From contig NZ_RXHS01000007.1 in NCBI RefSeq assembly GCF_004138125.1, forward strand, positions 62,001-126,000: a stretch of DNA of 64,000 nucleotides, in the 5' to 3' direction. Below, piece by piece: positions 8,516 to 17,367 of this stretch; position 1 is the stretch's first letter, and each line of letters starts with the position of its first letter. The position numbers and the translations under genes are program-made. Origin of the DNA: Seramator thermalis. Its GTDB lineage: Bacteria; Bacteroidota; Bacteroidia; Bacteroidales; Dysgonomonadaceae. The notes beneath the pieces are model-generated. The model did no database searches, was not told the DNA's origin, and worked only from the letters and a program-made list of their open reading frames with translations.

Positions 8516-9526
8516 TTACAACTCAAAGCCCGACTTTTCAGGTAAAATCGTATCAAACGCTTTCTCCAGTTCCTTCATCACTTGCTCATAATTTCTGATA
8601 TGGGCATTGTCGTTGAGACAGATCAGCTTGTAACGCTGATTGTAAATCGCATCGATGGCCTTTTTCGATTTTAACACAAGCGGGAACATTTTTGTGTCCT
8701 GATAGGTATTATATGGCTCAAAATTTCCCTTACATATTTGCCAGGTACGGAATAACTCCTGTGTGTAATCTTCGGGGCTGCGAAAGCGGTTCTCCGAAAC
8801 GGCTGTGAGTTTATCGCCGGCATAATCCCAGACCTCTTTGAAGGTCGATTTCAGGTAAGGTTGGGCATTGTGCGGTGTGATGAGCGTCACAAATTTGTGG
8901 TACGGTTTCAGCAGCCGTGTCAGATTGGCTTTCTTGCCGTAGGAAGGATGAAACCATTTGTCCTGATCACGCTGCATCACTTCACGCTTGTCAAATCGTT
9001 CATTGATAATCCGGATATTGTTCTTCAGACATTTCGACCATAGGCCAATGCCGGAGTTATAACGGAATGCAGCTATGTCGTTGGGCAGTCCGCCGGTGAA
9101 GAAACGTTCTTCCGTGATGGGTTTGATGATGAAGAAGTCATCGTTGAAATAGACGAAACGATCGGCCAGTCCGGGTATTTGATGCAGCCAGATCTCGATG
9201 AGTGAAGAGTTGAACACGGGTAGATACTGAGAGGGAATATAATCGGAATGATTCACTAGTGAGAGTTTGGGATGATCCCTGTTTAACCATGCGGGCTTCT
9301 GTCCACAGGTGACGAAATGCACCTTCCTGACCCAAGGCGCAAATTTTTCCACACCTCTGAACCAATACTTCAGAAAACCGTAATCGCGAAAACGGGCTTC
9401 CGACACCTCGTTTTTCGTGTTGTCAATCTTGCCGGAATACTTTGCAAAATCGGCTTTCCACTGCGGATCGTTCATATCGACCCAAGTTATCACGAAATCG
9501 ATCTCAGGGGAGAACGTTTGTTCCAT
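8516..9526 (-). CDS. Stealth-family capsular polysaccharide phosphotransferase
   Basis: A second, distinct Stealth protein of 336 residues. CR1 is EIDFVITWVDMNDPQW near the N-terminus. CR2 runs from FRDYGFLKYWFRGVEKF through WVRKVHFVT to FVYFNDDFFIIKPI. CR3 includes HNAQPYLKSTFKEVW, and CR4 is ICLNDNAHIRNYEQ near residue 300. The frame extends to a TTG at 9547, but the first ATG, at 9526, lies just before the conserved part and is preferred. It is convergent with the Stealth gene at 7560-8501 and is clearly a different paralogue rather than a recent copy. A Bacteroidetes-type promoter lies about 340 bases upstream. The pair suggests capsule or lipid-linked phosphoglycan synthesis; the product is unknown. 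Confidence 0.88.
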   Translation of the reverse strand: MEQTFSPEIDFVITWVDMNDPQWKADFAKYSGKIDNTKNEVSEARFRDYGFLKYWFRGVEKFAPWVRKVHFVTCGQKPAWLNRDHPKLSLVNHSDYIPSQYLPVFNSSLIEIWLHQIPGLADRFVYFNDDFFIIKPITEERFFTGGLPNDIAAFRYNSGIGLWSKCLKNNIRIINERFDKREVMQRDQDKWFHPSYGKKANLTRLLKPYHKFVTLITPHNAQPYLKSTFKEVWDYAGDKLTAVSENRFRSPEDYTQELFRTWQICKGNFEPYNTYQDTKMFPLVLKSKKAIDAIYNQRYKLICLNDNAHIRNYEQVMKELEKAFDTILPEKSGFEL

Positions 9527-10013
9527 TGTCAGTGCCTTTTTAGTCAATCCTTAAAAAATCCGTTATAAAGCGGATAGTTTATAAAATTTGGGGTGTCGGA
9601 AATCTTTTTTCTGACGTCTGTTTTTCTGCTCCTGCTGCGTTTGATAAAGCCCAATCGCCTGCTTTGGCTTCTTCCGAAGTTGTGATTTTTAAGTTCCATA
9701 TCCGAATAGTAAATTTCCGACTCTTTCTCAAAATAATTCCGGCCTATCATGTTAGCCAACAAACCAATTCGTAGTTCATTTCGATAAAATTACCCGACAA
9801 GGGACGAAATAATCCTGCTGTTTTTTCGGTGATTTCACGCTCATTCCTTCAGCATTTATACCGCAAAAGTACTCAATTCTAAAATGTAAACAAACGTGTT
9901 TGTTCTATTTTGTTGATATCTAATCGAACAGGATTAATTTCAGGCACGTTGTTACTCCTTTTTCTTCCTCAAAAAGTTGCAGTAATTACTTCAAATTACG
10001 GTTTTTGTTTGCG
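9527..10013. other. Intergenic region with promoter and possible short leader ORF
   Basis: Holds a good minus-strand promoter near 9864-9894 and an open minus-strand frame (TTG 9762 to stop 9544; first ATG at 9750) of 72 residues at most, rich in R and S. The frame ends just before the Stealth start. It has no family resemblance and I do not call it a gene. The stretch 9900-10013 lies downstream of the ABC permease gene and shows no clear terminator. Confidence 0.45.
9864..9894 (-). promoter_or_regulatory. Bacteroidetes-type promoter (-7 and -33 elements)
   Basis: On the minus strand TTTG (9891-9894) is followed after 19 bases by TACTTTTG (9864-9871), an exact match to the Bacteroides -33 TTTG / -7 TAnnTTTG pattern. 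Transcription would start near 9860 and run toward the Stealth gene at 8516-9526, leaving a leader of over 300 bases. Confidence 0.6.
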
Positions 10014-11336
10014 TTATTTGTAACGAATCCACTTCATGATCTCCTTGATTGTTGGTTTTTTACCATACATCAGGATGCCTACGCGATAGATTTTTGCAGC
10101 CAACATCGAAATAAGCAGGAAAGAGCCATACAAAATGACGATGGCAAGCAGATTCTGCCATAATGGGATGCCGAACGGAATGCGTACCATCATTACGATA
10201 GGCGATGTGAAAGGGATAAATGAGCACCAAAATGCCAACGGCCCGTCCGGATTGTTTACACTGTAGAATCCGGCATAAAAGGCGAATAACAGTAGGAGCG
10301 TGATAGGCACCATGAATTGCTGCGTGTCTTGCTCGTTGTCAACCGACGAACCGATCGCTGCAAAGATGGATGCATAGAGCACGTATCCTCCGATGAAATA
10401 TACGATGAAATTTACAAAGATTTCCAACCAATTGATACTTGCCAGCATCGTCATGATGGTTGTGGGATCGAAATCGCCACTCATTGCTGCTGCCTGTGCG
10501 GCCTGAATTTCCATACTTCCGTTTGAGTATCCCATAGCTATACTTCCAAAAGTCATCAGAATACCTATCATGATTCCCCAAATAAAAAGTTGGGTGAGTC
10601 CTACCAGCCCGATGGCGATGATTTTCCCAACAAGCAGATTGACCGGTTTTACGGATGAAATCATGACCTCTACGATTCGACTTCTTTTTTCTTCCATCAC
10701 TGCCTGCATCACCATACTGCCATAGGTCATGATAAACATGTAGATGAGAAAGGTGAAGATCATTCCCACGATGGAGGCTACTGCCGTGGAGGTTTCGGAT
10801 ATGCTGCCGCTCTTGCTCCATTTGAGTGTGGATAGCGAAATATCGTCTTTCGATTCGACGATTTTTCTTACTTGGCTGATCGTTGCCTGATCTACATTGG
10901 CCGAAGCCGAAAGTCCTTCGAGACGCTGCTCGGTAACTTTTGCTGAAAGTGTTTTTTCGATATACGATTGCAAGTCCATGGGCGCCTGTTTCTCCGAAAT
11001 AAGCGAAACGGCTTTGGGGTTTTTGCTTAAGTCGTCCGTAATGGTGAGTATGGCGAAAAGCTCGTCTCCAAGTTGTTGCATGAGGCCCGATGTGTCATTT
11101 TGATGAATGAGCTCGAAATTGTATTCCTCGTTTGATTGGAATTCCGAAGCATATATTCCGGTATAATCCGCCACGGCGATTTTTTTCGTTCCCGAATCCT
11201 TCAGATTAGCAAGCCACAAGGGCAAAAGGGCTAATGCCACAAAGAGAAACGGCATCAAGATAGTCATCAGGATGAACGTTTTTTTTCGTACTCTGTTGGC
11301 ATATTCTTTTTCGACGATTAATTTAAGCGTATTCAT
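10014..11336 (-). CDS. ABC-2 type transporter permease (NatB-like)
   Basis: A 440-residue inner-membrane permease. A hydrophobic helix near residues 20-45 is followed by a large extracytoplasmic domain, then several membrane segments from ~180: FTFLIYMFIMTYGSMVMQAV, IIAIGLVGLTQLFIWGIMIG, IFVNFIVYFIGGYVLYASIF and further helices to the end. The motif EEKRSRIVEVMISSVKP is typical of the ABC-2/NatB family. The gene overlaps the 3' end of the upstream ATPase gene by 14 bases, so the two are translated together as one exporter. NatAB-type systems export sodium, drugs or other small molecules; the substrate here is unknown. Confidence 0.88.
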   Translation of the reverse strand: MNTLKLIVEKEYANRVRKKTFILMTILMPFLFVALALLPLWLANLKDSGTKKIAVADYTGIYASEFQSNEEYNFELIHQNDTSGLMQQLGDELFAILTITDDLSKNPKAVSLISEKQAPMDLQSYIEKTLSAKVTEQRLEGLSASANVDQATISQVRKIVESKDDISLSTLKWSKSGSISETSTAVASIVGMIFTFLIYMFIMTYGSMVMQAVMEEKRSRIVEVMISSVKPVNLLVGKIIAIGLVGLTQLFIWGIMIGILMTFGSIAMGYSNGSMEIQAAQAAAMSGDFDPTTIMTMLASINWLEIFVNFIVYFIGGYVLYASIFAAIGSSVDNEQDTQQFMVPITLLLLFAFYAGFYSVNNPDGPLAFWCSFIPFTSPIVMMVRIPFGIPLWQNLLAIVILYGSFLLISMLAAKIYRVGILMYGKKPTIKEIMKWIRYK

Positions 11337-12261
11337 AGGATATTGTTTTTTCGGGTTCTGTTTCTTTCACGGTTTGGATAAATACCTCGTTCATCGTGGG
11401 CAGCTCTTCTTCGAATGAAACTACTTCGTAGTGGTTCATGACCATTTTTACGATTTCCGACATTTCGGTGTTTGATAGTGCCTGTAGCCGAACATCGAGA
11501 TATTCGTGATATTTTTGTTTCGACAGGACGACAAATCGGGTATCAACCGGATCAAAATCGTCTGCTACCAGTCTGAATCTGAAGATATGTTGTTTGTAGG
11601 CATTGCGAATGGCATATACATTGCCATGCAAAACGACTCGGGATTTGTTGATCAGAGCGATATTGTCGCATAACTCTTCCACCGATTCCATATTGTGCGT
11701 CGAAAGAATAATGGTTTTCCCTTCGTCTTTCAATCGGAGCATTTCGTTTTTCACAATTTCGGCATTCAATGGGTCAAATCCGCTGAACGGCTCGTCGAAG
11801 ATGAGCAAATCGGGATTGTGAATGACTGTCGATATGAATTGCACTTTTTGTTGCATTCCTTTCGAAAGTTCTTCCACTTTTCGGTTGTACCAGTCCATGA
11901 TATCGAACCGGCGAAACCATGCTGTCAATTCGCGATGGGCTTCTTCTTTTGTCATGCCGCGAAGTTGAGCCAGATACAAGGCTTGTTCGCCCACTTTCAT
12001 CTTTTTGTACAGGCCTCGCTCTTCGGGCAGGTAGCCGATTTTGTAAATGTCTTCTTCTTTCGAAGGCCGTCCTTCAATGAGCACTTCGCCGCTGTCGGGC
12101 GCCGTAATCCGGGTGATGATGCGAATGAGGGTAGTTTTGCCTGCGCCGTTTGGCCCAAGCAGGCCGAAGATGGTTCCTCGTGGCACTTCGATGCTCACTT
12201 TGTCGAGTGCAAGGTGTTCGGCATATTGCTTGACGATGTCGTGGGTTTCTAAATAAAACAT
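11323..12261 (-). CDS. ABC transporter ATP-binding protein (NatA-like)
   Basis: A 312-residue ATPase that powers the permease encoded directly downstream. Walker A is GLLGPNGAGKTTLIR near residue 35. The signature is LSKGMQQKVQFIS near 138, followed by Walker B DLLIFDEPFSGFDP and the H-loop LSTHNMESVEELC. The region after residue ~220 matches the C-terminal extension common in NatA/DUF4162 exporters. The start is the ATG at 12261. The dnaG gene lies 48 bases upstream on the same strand, so read-through from dnaG is possible. The substrate is not known. Confidence 0.9.
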   Translation of the reverse strand: MFYLETHDIVKQYAEHLALDKVSIEVPRGTIFGLLGPNGAGKTTLIRIITRITAPDSGEVLIEGRPSKEEDIYKIGYLPEERGLYKKMKVGEQALYLAQLRGMTKEEAHRELTAWFRRFDIMDWYNRKVEELSKGMQQKVQFISTVIHNPDLLIFDEPFSGFDPLNAEIVKNEMLRLKDEGKTIILSTHNMESVEELCDNIALINKSRVVLHGNVYAIRNAYKQHIFRFRLVADDFDPVDTRFVVLSKQKYHEYLDVRLQALSNTEMSEIVKMVMNHYEVVSFEEELPTMNEVFIQTVKETEPEKTISYEYA

Positions 12262-12309
12262 GAGTTGACTTATTATGTTGTTGAGTGGATTGTTTGACGG
12301 TTGATGGGG

Positions 12310-14334
12310 CTAGTATTTTAAAACAATTCTTTCACCAAGTAGTTTCGACAGTTCTTTTTTGATGGTTTGAAGTTCCTGCAATTGAGTGATCAGCATAACG
12401 AGTTCGTCGGAGTCGGCCGATTGCATCGTTTTTTTTAAGTCTTTAATTTTTTCGAGGACATAGGCATATTTCAATTCGGTGGTAGCACGAGGAACCAGAT
12501 TTTCGAGATCGTTTTTTTCGGCAAGACGCGAATCTTCACTATCTATTTCTTCGCCAATCGATTTTGCATGAATCTTGCTCAGGTGGTATTTGTCGCTGAG
12601 TAAATCGGCAGCTAAGCGGCCGATTTGCGGATTGGGATGTACGGAAAAATAGCGTGTACTGTCGAAATCTTCGTCGGCTGAATGTTCGCACACTTCTTCG
12701 AATATTTGTCTGTAAAGAGGATGGGTGAATGCGATGTGATCGCGTTCGAAGTCATACTTCACAAAATCGATGACGGACGGGCCAATTTCTATCGGAACTT
12801 TTTCCTCGGCGATTTCTCGACCGATTTTGCGTTTTTCGAGCTTATATCGAACGAACAACGGAGTTGTAGCGTACCTGATTATATATCGAATGATTTCACG
12901 TTCGAAACGGTCGTAAGGATTTTTGGCTGGCGAAGTCGCGATTGTGTTCTCTTCAATTGCCGGCGCAATGGCCTCCGAAATGTCTGTTTGACGATTTTTT
13001 TCGGACGCTTCCTTGCGCTTGTCGTAATTGGCAATCCTGATTTTGTTGACCGCACCGATCAATACTTTTTCCGAAACTTCCAGTTGATGCGCACACTCCT
13101 GAATATATACCGAACGCTTGATGGCATCGGGAATTACCGAAATGCTTTGGACGATGTTCGATATCAGCCCGGCACGCTTGATGGGGTCGTCGCCAACTTC
13201 CCGGAGCAGCAGTTGCGTTTTGAAGCGGATGAAATCGGTTTCGTGCTCCGAAATGTATGTCTGAAAACTCTCGGCATTCTGTTTGCGTGCAAACGAGTCG
13301 GGGTCTTCGCCATCGGGCAGGAGCAGCACTTTTACGTTCATGCCGTCTTCGAGCAGCAGGTCGATGCCGCGCAAGGCGGCTTTGATGCCGGCTGCATCGC
13401 CATCGTAGAGCACGGTGATGTTTTCGGTAAAGCGATGAATCATTCGTATCTGCCCGTGTGTGAGCGCCGTGCCCGAGGAGGCTACCACGTTTTCGATGCC
13501 TGCCTGGTGCATCGAAATCACATCGGTATAGCCTTCCACCAAAAAACATTTATCCTGTTTGACAATGGCGTTTTTGGCGAAATATATTCCGTAAAGTTCG
13601 TTGCTTTTGGAGTATATTTCGCTTTCGGGCGAGTTGACATATTTGCCGGTGTTTTCAACTTTTTTCAGGATTCTTCCGCCAAAGGCGACAACTTTTCCGG
13701 AAAGGGTATGTACGGGGAAAATCACTCTGCCCCGAAAACGATCGATGAGGGGACTCCCATTTTCGCCACCTGCCGAAAGGCCTGTTTTCAGCAGATAATC
13801 GCGCTTGTAACCGGCTTTTTGGGCTTCGGTCGAAAAAGCGTCGCGCTGCTCGAGGCTGTATCCGAGTTGAAATTTTTGGATAATGTCGTCCCTGAAGCCG
13901 CGTTCGCGAAAATAGGTCAGCCCGATGGCTTTCCCTTCGGGATGCTCGTGAAGCGTTTTCACGAAATAGTCGCGCGCATATTCGTTGAGGATAAACATGC
14001 TGTCGCGATCGTTTTGTGCCGCTTTTTCCTCGTCGGTAAGTTCTTTTTCTACTACTTCGATGTTGTATTTCCGGGCGAGATACTTCAGTGCTTCGTAATA
14101 CGAGAGTTGTTCGTACTTCATGATGAAGTGAACGGGCGATCCGCCTTCGCCGCAGGCAAAACATTTGCAAATGTTTTTGGACGGCGAAACGTAGAACGAC
14201 GGCGTGCGATCGTCGTGAAAGGGACACAATCCTACGAAGTTGACGCCCCGCTTGCGAAGCGTAACGAAATCGGATACTACGTCCACTATTTGTGCGGCAT
14301 CCTGTATGCGGGCTATGGTTATCTGGTCTATCAT
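12310..14334 (-). CDS. dnaG: DNA primase
   Basis: Synthesises RNA primers at the replication fork and interacts with the replicative helicase. The CHC2 zinc finger is visible at residues ~37-64 (CPFHDDRTPSF then CKCFACGEGG). The catalytic core carries YFRERGF and IDRFRGRVIFPV. The Toprim motif is FLVEGYTDVISMHQAG near 265, followed by SSGTALTHGQIRM and VLYDGDAAGIKAA with its acidic metal-binding residues. The C-terminal ~180 residues, less conserved, should be the helicase-interaction domain. The length of 674 residues is normal for Bacteroidetes. The start is the ATG at 14334, with divergent ilvE on the other side of a 129-base gap. A long open frame on the opposite strand is a shadow of this gene. 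Confidence 0.97.
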   Translation of the reverse strand: MIDQITIARIQDAAQIVDVVSDFVTLRKRGVNFVGLCPFHDDRTPSFYVSPSKNICKCFACGEGGSPVHFIMKYEQLSYYEALKYLARKYNIEVVEKELTDEEKAAQNDRDSMFILNEYARDYFVKTLHEHPEGKAIGLTYFRERGFRDDIIQKFQLGYSLEQRDAFSTEAQKAGYKRDYLLKTGLSAGGENGSPLIDRFRGRVIFPVHTLSGKVVAFGGRILKKVENTGKYVNSPESEIYSKSNELYGIYFAKNAIVKQDKCFLVEGYTDVISMHQAGIENVVASSGTALTHGQIRMIHRFTENITVLYDGDAAGIKAALRGIDLLLEDGMNVKVLLLPDGEDPDSFARKQNAESFQTYISEHETDFIRFKTQLLLREVGDDPIKRAGLISNIVQSISVIPDAIKRSVYIQECAHQLEVSEKVLIGAVNKIRIANYDKRKEASEKNRQTDISEAIAPAIEENTIATSPAKNPYDRFEREIIRYIIRYATTPLFVRYKLEKRKIGREIAEEKVPIEIGPSVIDFVKYDFERDHIAFTHPLYRQIFEEVCEHSADEDFDSTRYFSVHPNPQIGRLAADLLSDKYHLSKIHAKSIGEEIDSEDSRLAEKNDLENLVPRATTELKYAYVLEKIKDLKKTMQSADSDELVMLITQLQELQTIKKELSKLLGERIVLKY

Positions 14335-14373
14335 TTTTTTCGCCTTGCGAAATTACGGATTTATGTTGTTAAT

Positions 14374-14406
14374 TTTGCATTTTCCATAAAATAAATTGTA
14401 CTTTTG
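14374..14406 (+). promoter_or_regulatory. Promoter of ilvE
   Basis: TTTG at 14374-14377 and TACTTTTG at 14399-14406 are separated by 21 bases and match the Bacteroides -33/-7 pattern. The expected start near 14411 leaves a leader of about 50 bases before the ilvE ATG. Confidence 0.6.
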
Positions 14407-14463
14407 CGAGAAGCAATTCTAAGGCAACTAACTATCTAAAGCTACTATAAAATTTTGCAAAAA

Positions 14464-15483
14464 ATGGATACTATAAATTGGTCGGAATTATCATTCGGCT
14501 ACATGAAAACCGATTACAACGTCCGGAGTTATTATCGCGACGGCAAATGGAGTGACCCTGAAATCGAATCGTCCGAAATGATCAGCCTGCACATGGCGGC
14601 TACGTGTTTGCACTACGGACAGGAAGCGTTTGAAGGTCTAAAAGCCTTCAGGGGAAAAGATGGGAAAGTGCGTATTTTCCGTATGCGCGACAATGCGCTG
14701 CGATTGCAATCGTCGTCTCGGGGAATCATGATGGCCGAAGTGCCCGTGGAGCTTTTCGAAGAGATGGTGCTGACTGCCGTGAAAAAGAATATGCGATTTG
14801 TTCCTCCTTACGAAAGTGGCGCATCGCTTTACATTCGTCCGCTTCTGATCGGGACAAGTGCTCAGGTGGGTGTGAAGCCTTCCAAAGAATACATGTTCCT
14901 TATCTTCGTGACGCCCGTTGGTCCTTACTTCAAGGAAGGATTTCAGCCGACGCCGATGGTCATTATGCGTGAATATGATCGTGCTGCACCACTCGGAACA
15001 GGGACTTACAAGGTGGGCGGAAATTATGCAGCCAGTCTGGTTTCGGGCGAAAAAGCACATGAGATGGGCTATTCTGCAGTGATTTACCTCGATGCCAAAG
15101 AGAAAAAATATATCGATGAATGCGGCCCTGCCAATTTCTTCGGAGTCAAAAACAATACGTACATCACACCCGAATCAACCTCTATTTTGCCTTCGATTAC
15201 CAATAAAAGTTTGATGCAGCTTGCCGAAGATATGGGTATGAAAGTGGAGCGTCGCAGAGTGCCCGAAGAAGAGTTGGCTACTTTTGAAGAAGCCGGGGCT
15301 TGCGGAACGGCTGCTGTCATCAGTCCGATTTTACGGATCGACGATATCAGCGAAAATAAAAGCTATTATTACTGCAAAGATGGCAAGGCAGGCCCGATTT
15401 CGGAAAAACTGTATCACAAACTTCGCGCCATCCAATATGGCGACGAACCCGACGTGCATGGATGGGTAACCGTGGTGGAATAA
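14464..15483 (+). CDS. ilvE: Branched-chain amino acid aminotransferase
   Basis: PLP enzyme that transfers amino groups between glutamate and the keto acids of leucine, isoleucine and valine. The N-terminus MDTINWSELSFGYMKTDYNV is typical of the class-IV aminotransferase group in Bacteroidetes. CLHYGQEAFEGLKAFRG lies near residue 50. The PLP lysine sits in GTYKVGGNYAASL near 180, followed by VIYLDAKEKKYIDECG and the phosphate-binding SILPSITNKSL. It has 339 residues, the expected length. The frame extends to a TTG at 14455, but the ATG at 14464 fits the family start. The gene is monocistronic by context, with divergent dnaG before it and a convergent hydrolase gene after it. Confidence 0.96.
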   Translation: MDTINWSELSFGYMKTDYNVRSYYRDGKWSDPEIESSEMISLHMAATCLHYGQEAFEGLKAFRGKDGKVRIFRMRDNALRLQSSSRGIMMAEVPVELFEEMVLTAVKKNMRFVPPYESGASLYIRPLLIGTSAQVGVKPSKEYMFLIFVTPVGPYFKEGFQPTPMVIMREYDRAAPLGTGTYKVGGNYAASLVSGEKAHEMGYSAVIYLDAKEKKYIDECGPANFFGVKNNTYITPESTSILPSITNKSLMQLAEDMGMKVERRRVPEEELATFEEAGACGTAAVISPILRIDDISENKSYYYCKDGKAGPISEKLYHKLRAIQYGDEPDVHGWVTVVE

Positions 15484-15510
15484 AACGAAAAGAAATCGCT
15501 TGACAGTCGG

Positions 15511-16512
15511 TTATTCGCCTAAAAATTTCAATAAGGGAGTCACGAACCGATCAAACGCTTCAATGTGAGGGAGGTGTCCGACATCGTCGAGTTCCACTAA
15601 TTGTGCGTTGGGAATCTGTTGTTGCGTTTTCCTACCCAATTCGTTGTACAACCCCATCGTGGGCTGAATTTCTTTCGGCGCGCGGTCTTTGCCGATAGCC
15701 GTTCGGTCTCGTGTCCCGATAATCAGCAGAGTGGGGGCTTTCACGTTTTTGAATTCATGCACAACAGGTTGCGTGAAGATCATGTCGCTCGTAAGAGCTG
15801 CATTCCATGCGACAAGGGGATAATCGGGGTGCAATGTCCAGCCGGCAAGCAGATTGAGCCAGCGGTCGTACTCGGGTTTCCAACGGTTATCGTAGTAAAA
15901 CGTGAGTTGATATTTTTTGTAACTCTCGGCCGTGTTTTTTAATTCGTTTTGATAACCTTCGTCGATGGGTTGATATGCGGCCTGTGCTTGGTAATCTTCC
16001 AACCCGATAGGGTTCACCAGAACCAGTTTTTCCGTAGTTTCCGGGAATATCAACGCAAAACGCGTTGCGAGCATCCCTCCCATGGAATGTCCCAGCACGG
16101 AAACTTTTTTTAACCCGAGCTTATCGAGAAGGTTTTTCGTGTTGGTGGCTAACTGGTGAAAACTGTATTGATAGTGTTCGGGTTTGGTGGATTTACCAAA
16201 ACCCACCTGATCGGGAACCACAACACGGTATCCCTTTTGAGCGAGCGCAGAGATGGTTTCTTGCCAGTATGCTCCATTGAAATTCTTGCCGTGCAAAAGA
16301 ACAATATTCTTTCCGTTATAGTTTTCAGGCTTTACGTCCATGTATGCCATGCGCATGGGTTGATTCTGAGAGTGAAAGCCGAAAAAACTCACCGGATAAG
16401 GATATTCTACAGTGGAGAGGTCTTTATCTAAAGGAATGAGGCTGTTCTGACCAAAAAGGTAGCATCCCGATAGGGTTGTCGCTGCGATGAATGTTAATAG
16501 AATTGTTTTCAT
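15511..16512 (-). CDS. Alpha/beta-hydrolase lipoprotein
   Basis: A 333-residue exported hydrolase. The signal peptide ends TTLSGCYLFGQ, a lipobox, so it is membrane-anchored outside the cytosol. The oxyanion region is NIVLLHGKNFNG near residue 70. The nucleophile elbow is VLGHSMGG near 143 with the catalytic serine, the acid is probably the aspartate in IIGTRDRTAIG near 270, and the histidine is in LDDVGHLPHIEAF near the end. The fold resembles haloperoxidase or ester hydrolases; the substrate cannot be named. The stop lies nine bases beyond that of nothing else on this strand: the gene sits 9 bases downstream of the CYTH gene and may be co-transcribed with it. Confidence is high for the fold and low for the substrate. 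Confidence 0.87.
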   Translation of the reverse strand: MKTILLTFIAATTLSGCYLFGQNSLIPLDKDLSTVEYPYPVSFFGFHSQNQPMRMAYMDVKPENYNGKNIVLLHGKNFNGAYWQETISALAQKGYRVVVPDQVGFGKSTKPEHYQYSFHQLATNTKNLLDKLGLKKVSVLGHSMGGMLATRFALIFPETTEKLVLVNPIGLEDYQAQAAYQPIDEGYQNELKNTAESYKKYQLTFYYDNRWKPEYDRWLNLLAGWTLHPDYPLVAWNAALTSDMIFTQPVVHEFKNVKAPTLLIIGTRDRTAIGKDRAPKEIQPTMGLYNELGRKTQQQIPNAQLVELDDVGHLPHIEAFDRFVTPLLKFLGE

Positions 16513-16521
16513 TATGTTTAT

Positions 16522-16989
16522 TTATTGCCATTCTTTATAGGGATGTATCGAAAGGTAGGAGTTGTAGTAGCGAACATCGCCGGTAACTTCTTCCCCAAGC
16601 CATTCGGGACGTTCGAAAGGTTCGTCTTCCTGCCGAAGCTCAACTTCGGCAATGACCAGCCCTTCATTTGAACCAAAAAATTCATCTACTTCAAAAATGT
16701 GATTGCCCGCGCCCACCAGATAGCGGGTTTTGTCGATAATGCAATCGCAGCATAAGCGGAGCATTTCTTCCGCATCGTCCACGGGAATTTCGTATTCCCA
16801 CTCATGCCGTGTGATGCTTCCCTCTTTCGGAGCATTTTTGATGGTAATGAATGCTTCCCGGTCTTTCGTCCGAACCCTGACAATGGTTCCCGTAACGGAA
16901 AGATATCCCTGTTTGATTTTTATCTGCCGGAACGAATGGGATTTGAAGTCTCCTTTCACCAAAAACTTTCGCTCTATTTCGTAAGCCAT
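16522..16989 (-). CDS. CYTH-domain phosphohydrolase/cyclase-like protein
   Basis: A 155-residue cytosolic protein whose first residues, MAYEIERKFLVKGDF, carry the ExExK signature of the CYTH fold (class IV adenylate cyclases, triphosphate phosphatases). Further charged strand residues follow in VRVRTKDREAFITIK, EWEYEIP, EVDEFFGSNEGLVIAEVEL and the terminal YYNSYLS; these line the triphosphate tunnel in the family. The frame continues upstream to a TTG at 17022, but the ATG at 16989 starts exactly at the conserved motif. Short bacterial CYTH proteins are often inorganic triphosphatases; that is family knowledge, not shown here. The lipoprotein hydrolase gene follows after 9 bases on the same strand. 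Confidence 0.88.
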   Translation of the reverse strand: MAYEIERKFLVKGDFKSHSFRQIKIKQGYLSVTGTIVRVRTKDREAFITIKNAPKEGSITRHEWEYEIPVDDAEEMLRLCCDCIIDKTRYLVGAGNHIFEVDEFFGSNEGLVIAEVELRQEDEPFERPEWLGEEVTGDVRYYNSYLSIHPYKEWQ

Positions 16990-17010
16990 TTTGTGGAATT
17001 TTTGATTTTC

Positions 17011-17018
17011 CAAAAGTA
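17011..17018 (-). promoter_or_regulatory. -7 element upstream of the CYTH gene
   Basis: TACTTTTG on the minus strand, 21 bases before the ATG at 16989, matches the Bacteroides -7 consensus. No good -33 partner is seen at the usual spacing. It would give a leader of about 18 bases and supports the ATG at 16989 over the TTG at 17022. Confidence 0.45.
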
Positions 17019-17354
17019 GCAAATATTGTTGCGAAAAATGAAAATGGTGTTGGAAAAATGCGGAAGTTTTTTTCGATACCGTTTTGAATCGTGTACGAAT
17101 AAGTTATCGAATGTTTGATAATGTGAATTTATATTGAAATACCGGCCCTGATTTCACTGGGGTTTCCGTCGTATTTGCTCCATACTTTCCTCGTACTTGC
17201 ACCGTATCTGTTTTCTATTCAATAATGTTATAAATTGTTTCGGGATATTAATTATCGTTTTACGCGAATTGTCGTTTTTCCCCGATTTTATGCATCTTTG
17301 TAATTCAATCTTCAAAAAAACGGTTAATTAGCACAAACATTGTGGATTTCGTAT

Positions 17355-17362
17355 TACATTTG
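17355..17362 (+). promoter_or_regulatory. -7 element of rnpB promoter
   Basis: TACATTTG ends 5 bases before the first base of the rnpB P1 helix, the spacing expected for a Bacteroides -7 element. A TTG lies at 17340-17342, closer than the normal -33 distance. Confidence 0.5.
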
Positions 17363-17367
17363 TATTT

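Larger units (their letters stand above)
16990..17367. other. Divergent intergenic region between CYTH gene and RNase P RNA
   Basis: About 380 bases without a gene. A TAnnTTTG element for the CYTH gene lies at its left edge and one for rnpB at its right edge. The middle is AT-rich and contains nothing I can name. Confidence 0.5.

Noticed and set aside
12682-14394. 570-codon open frame on the plus strand opposite dnaG
   Set aside because: It is a codon-bias shadow of dnaG; the translation has no family features while the opposite strand is unmistakable DNA primase.
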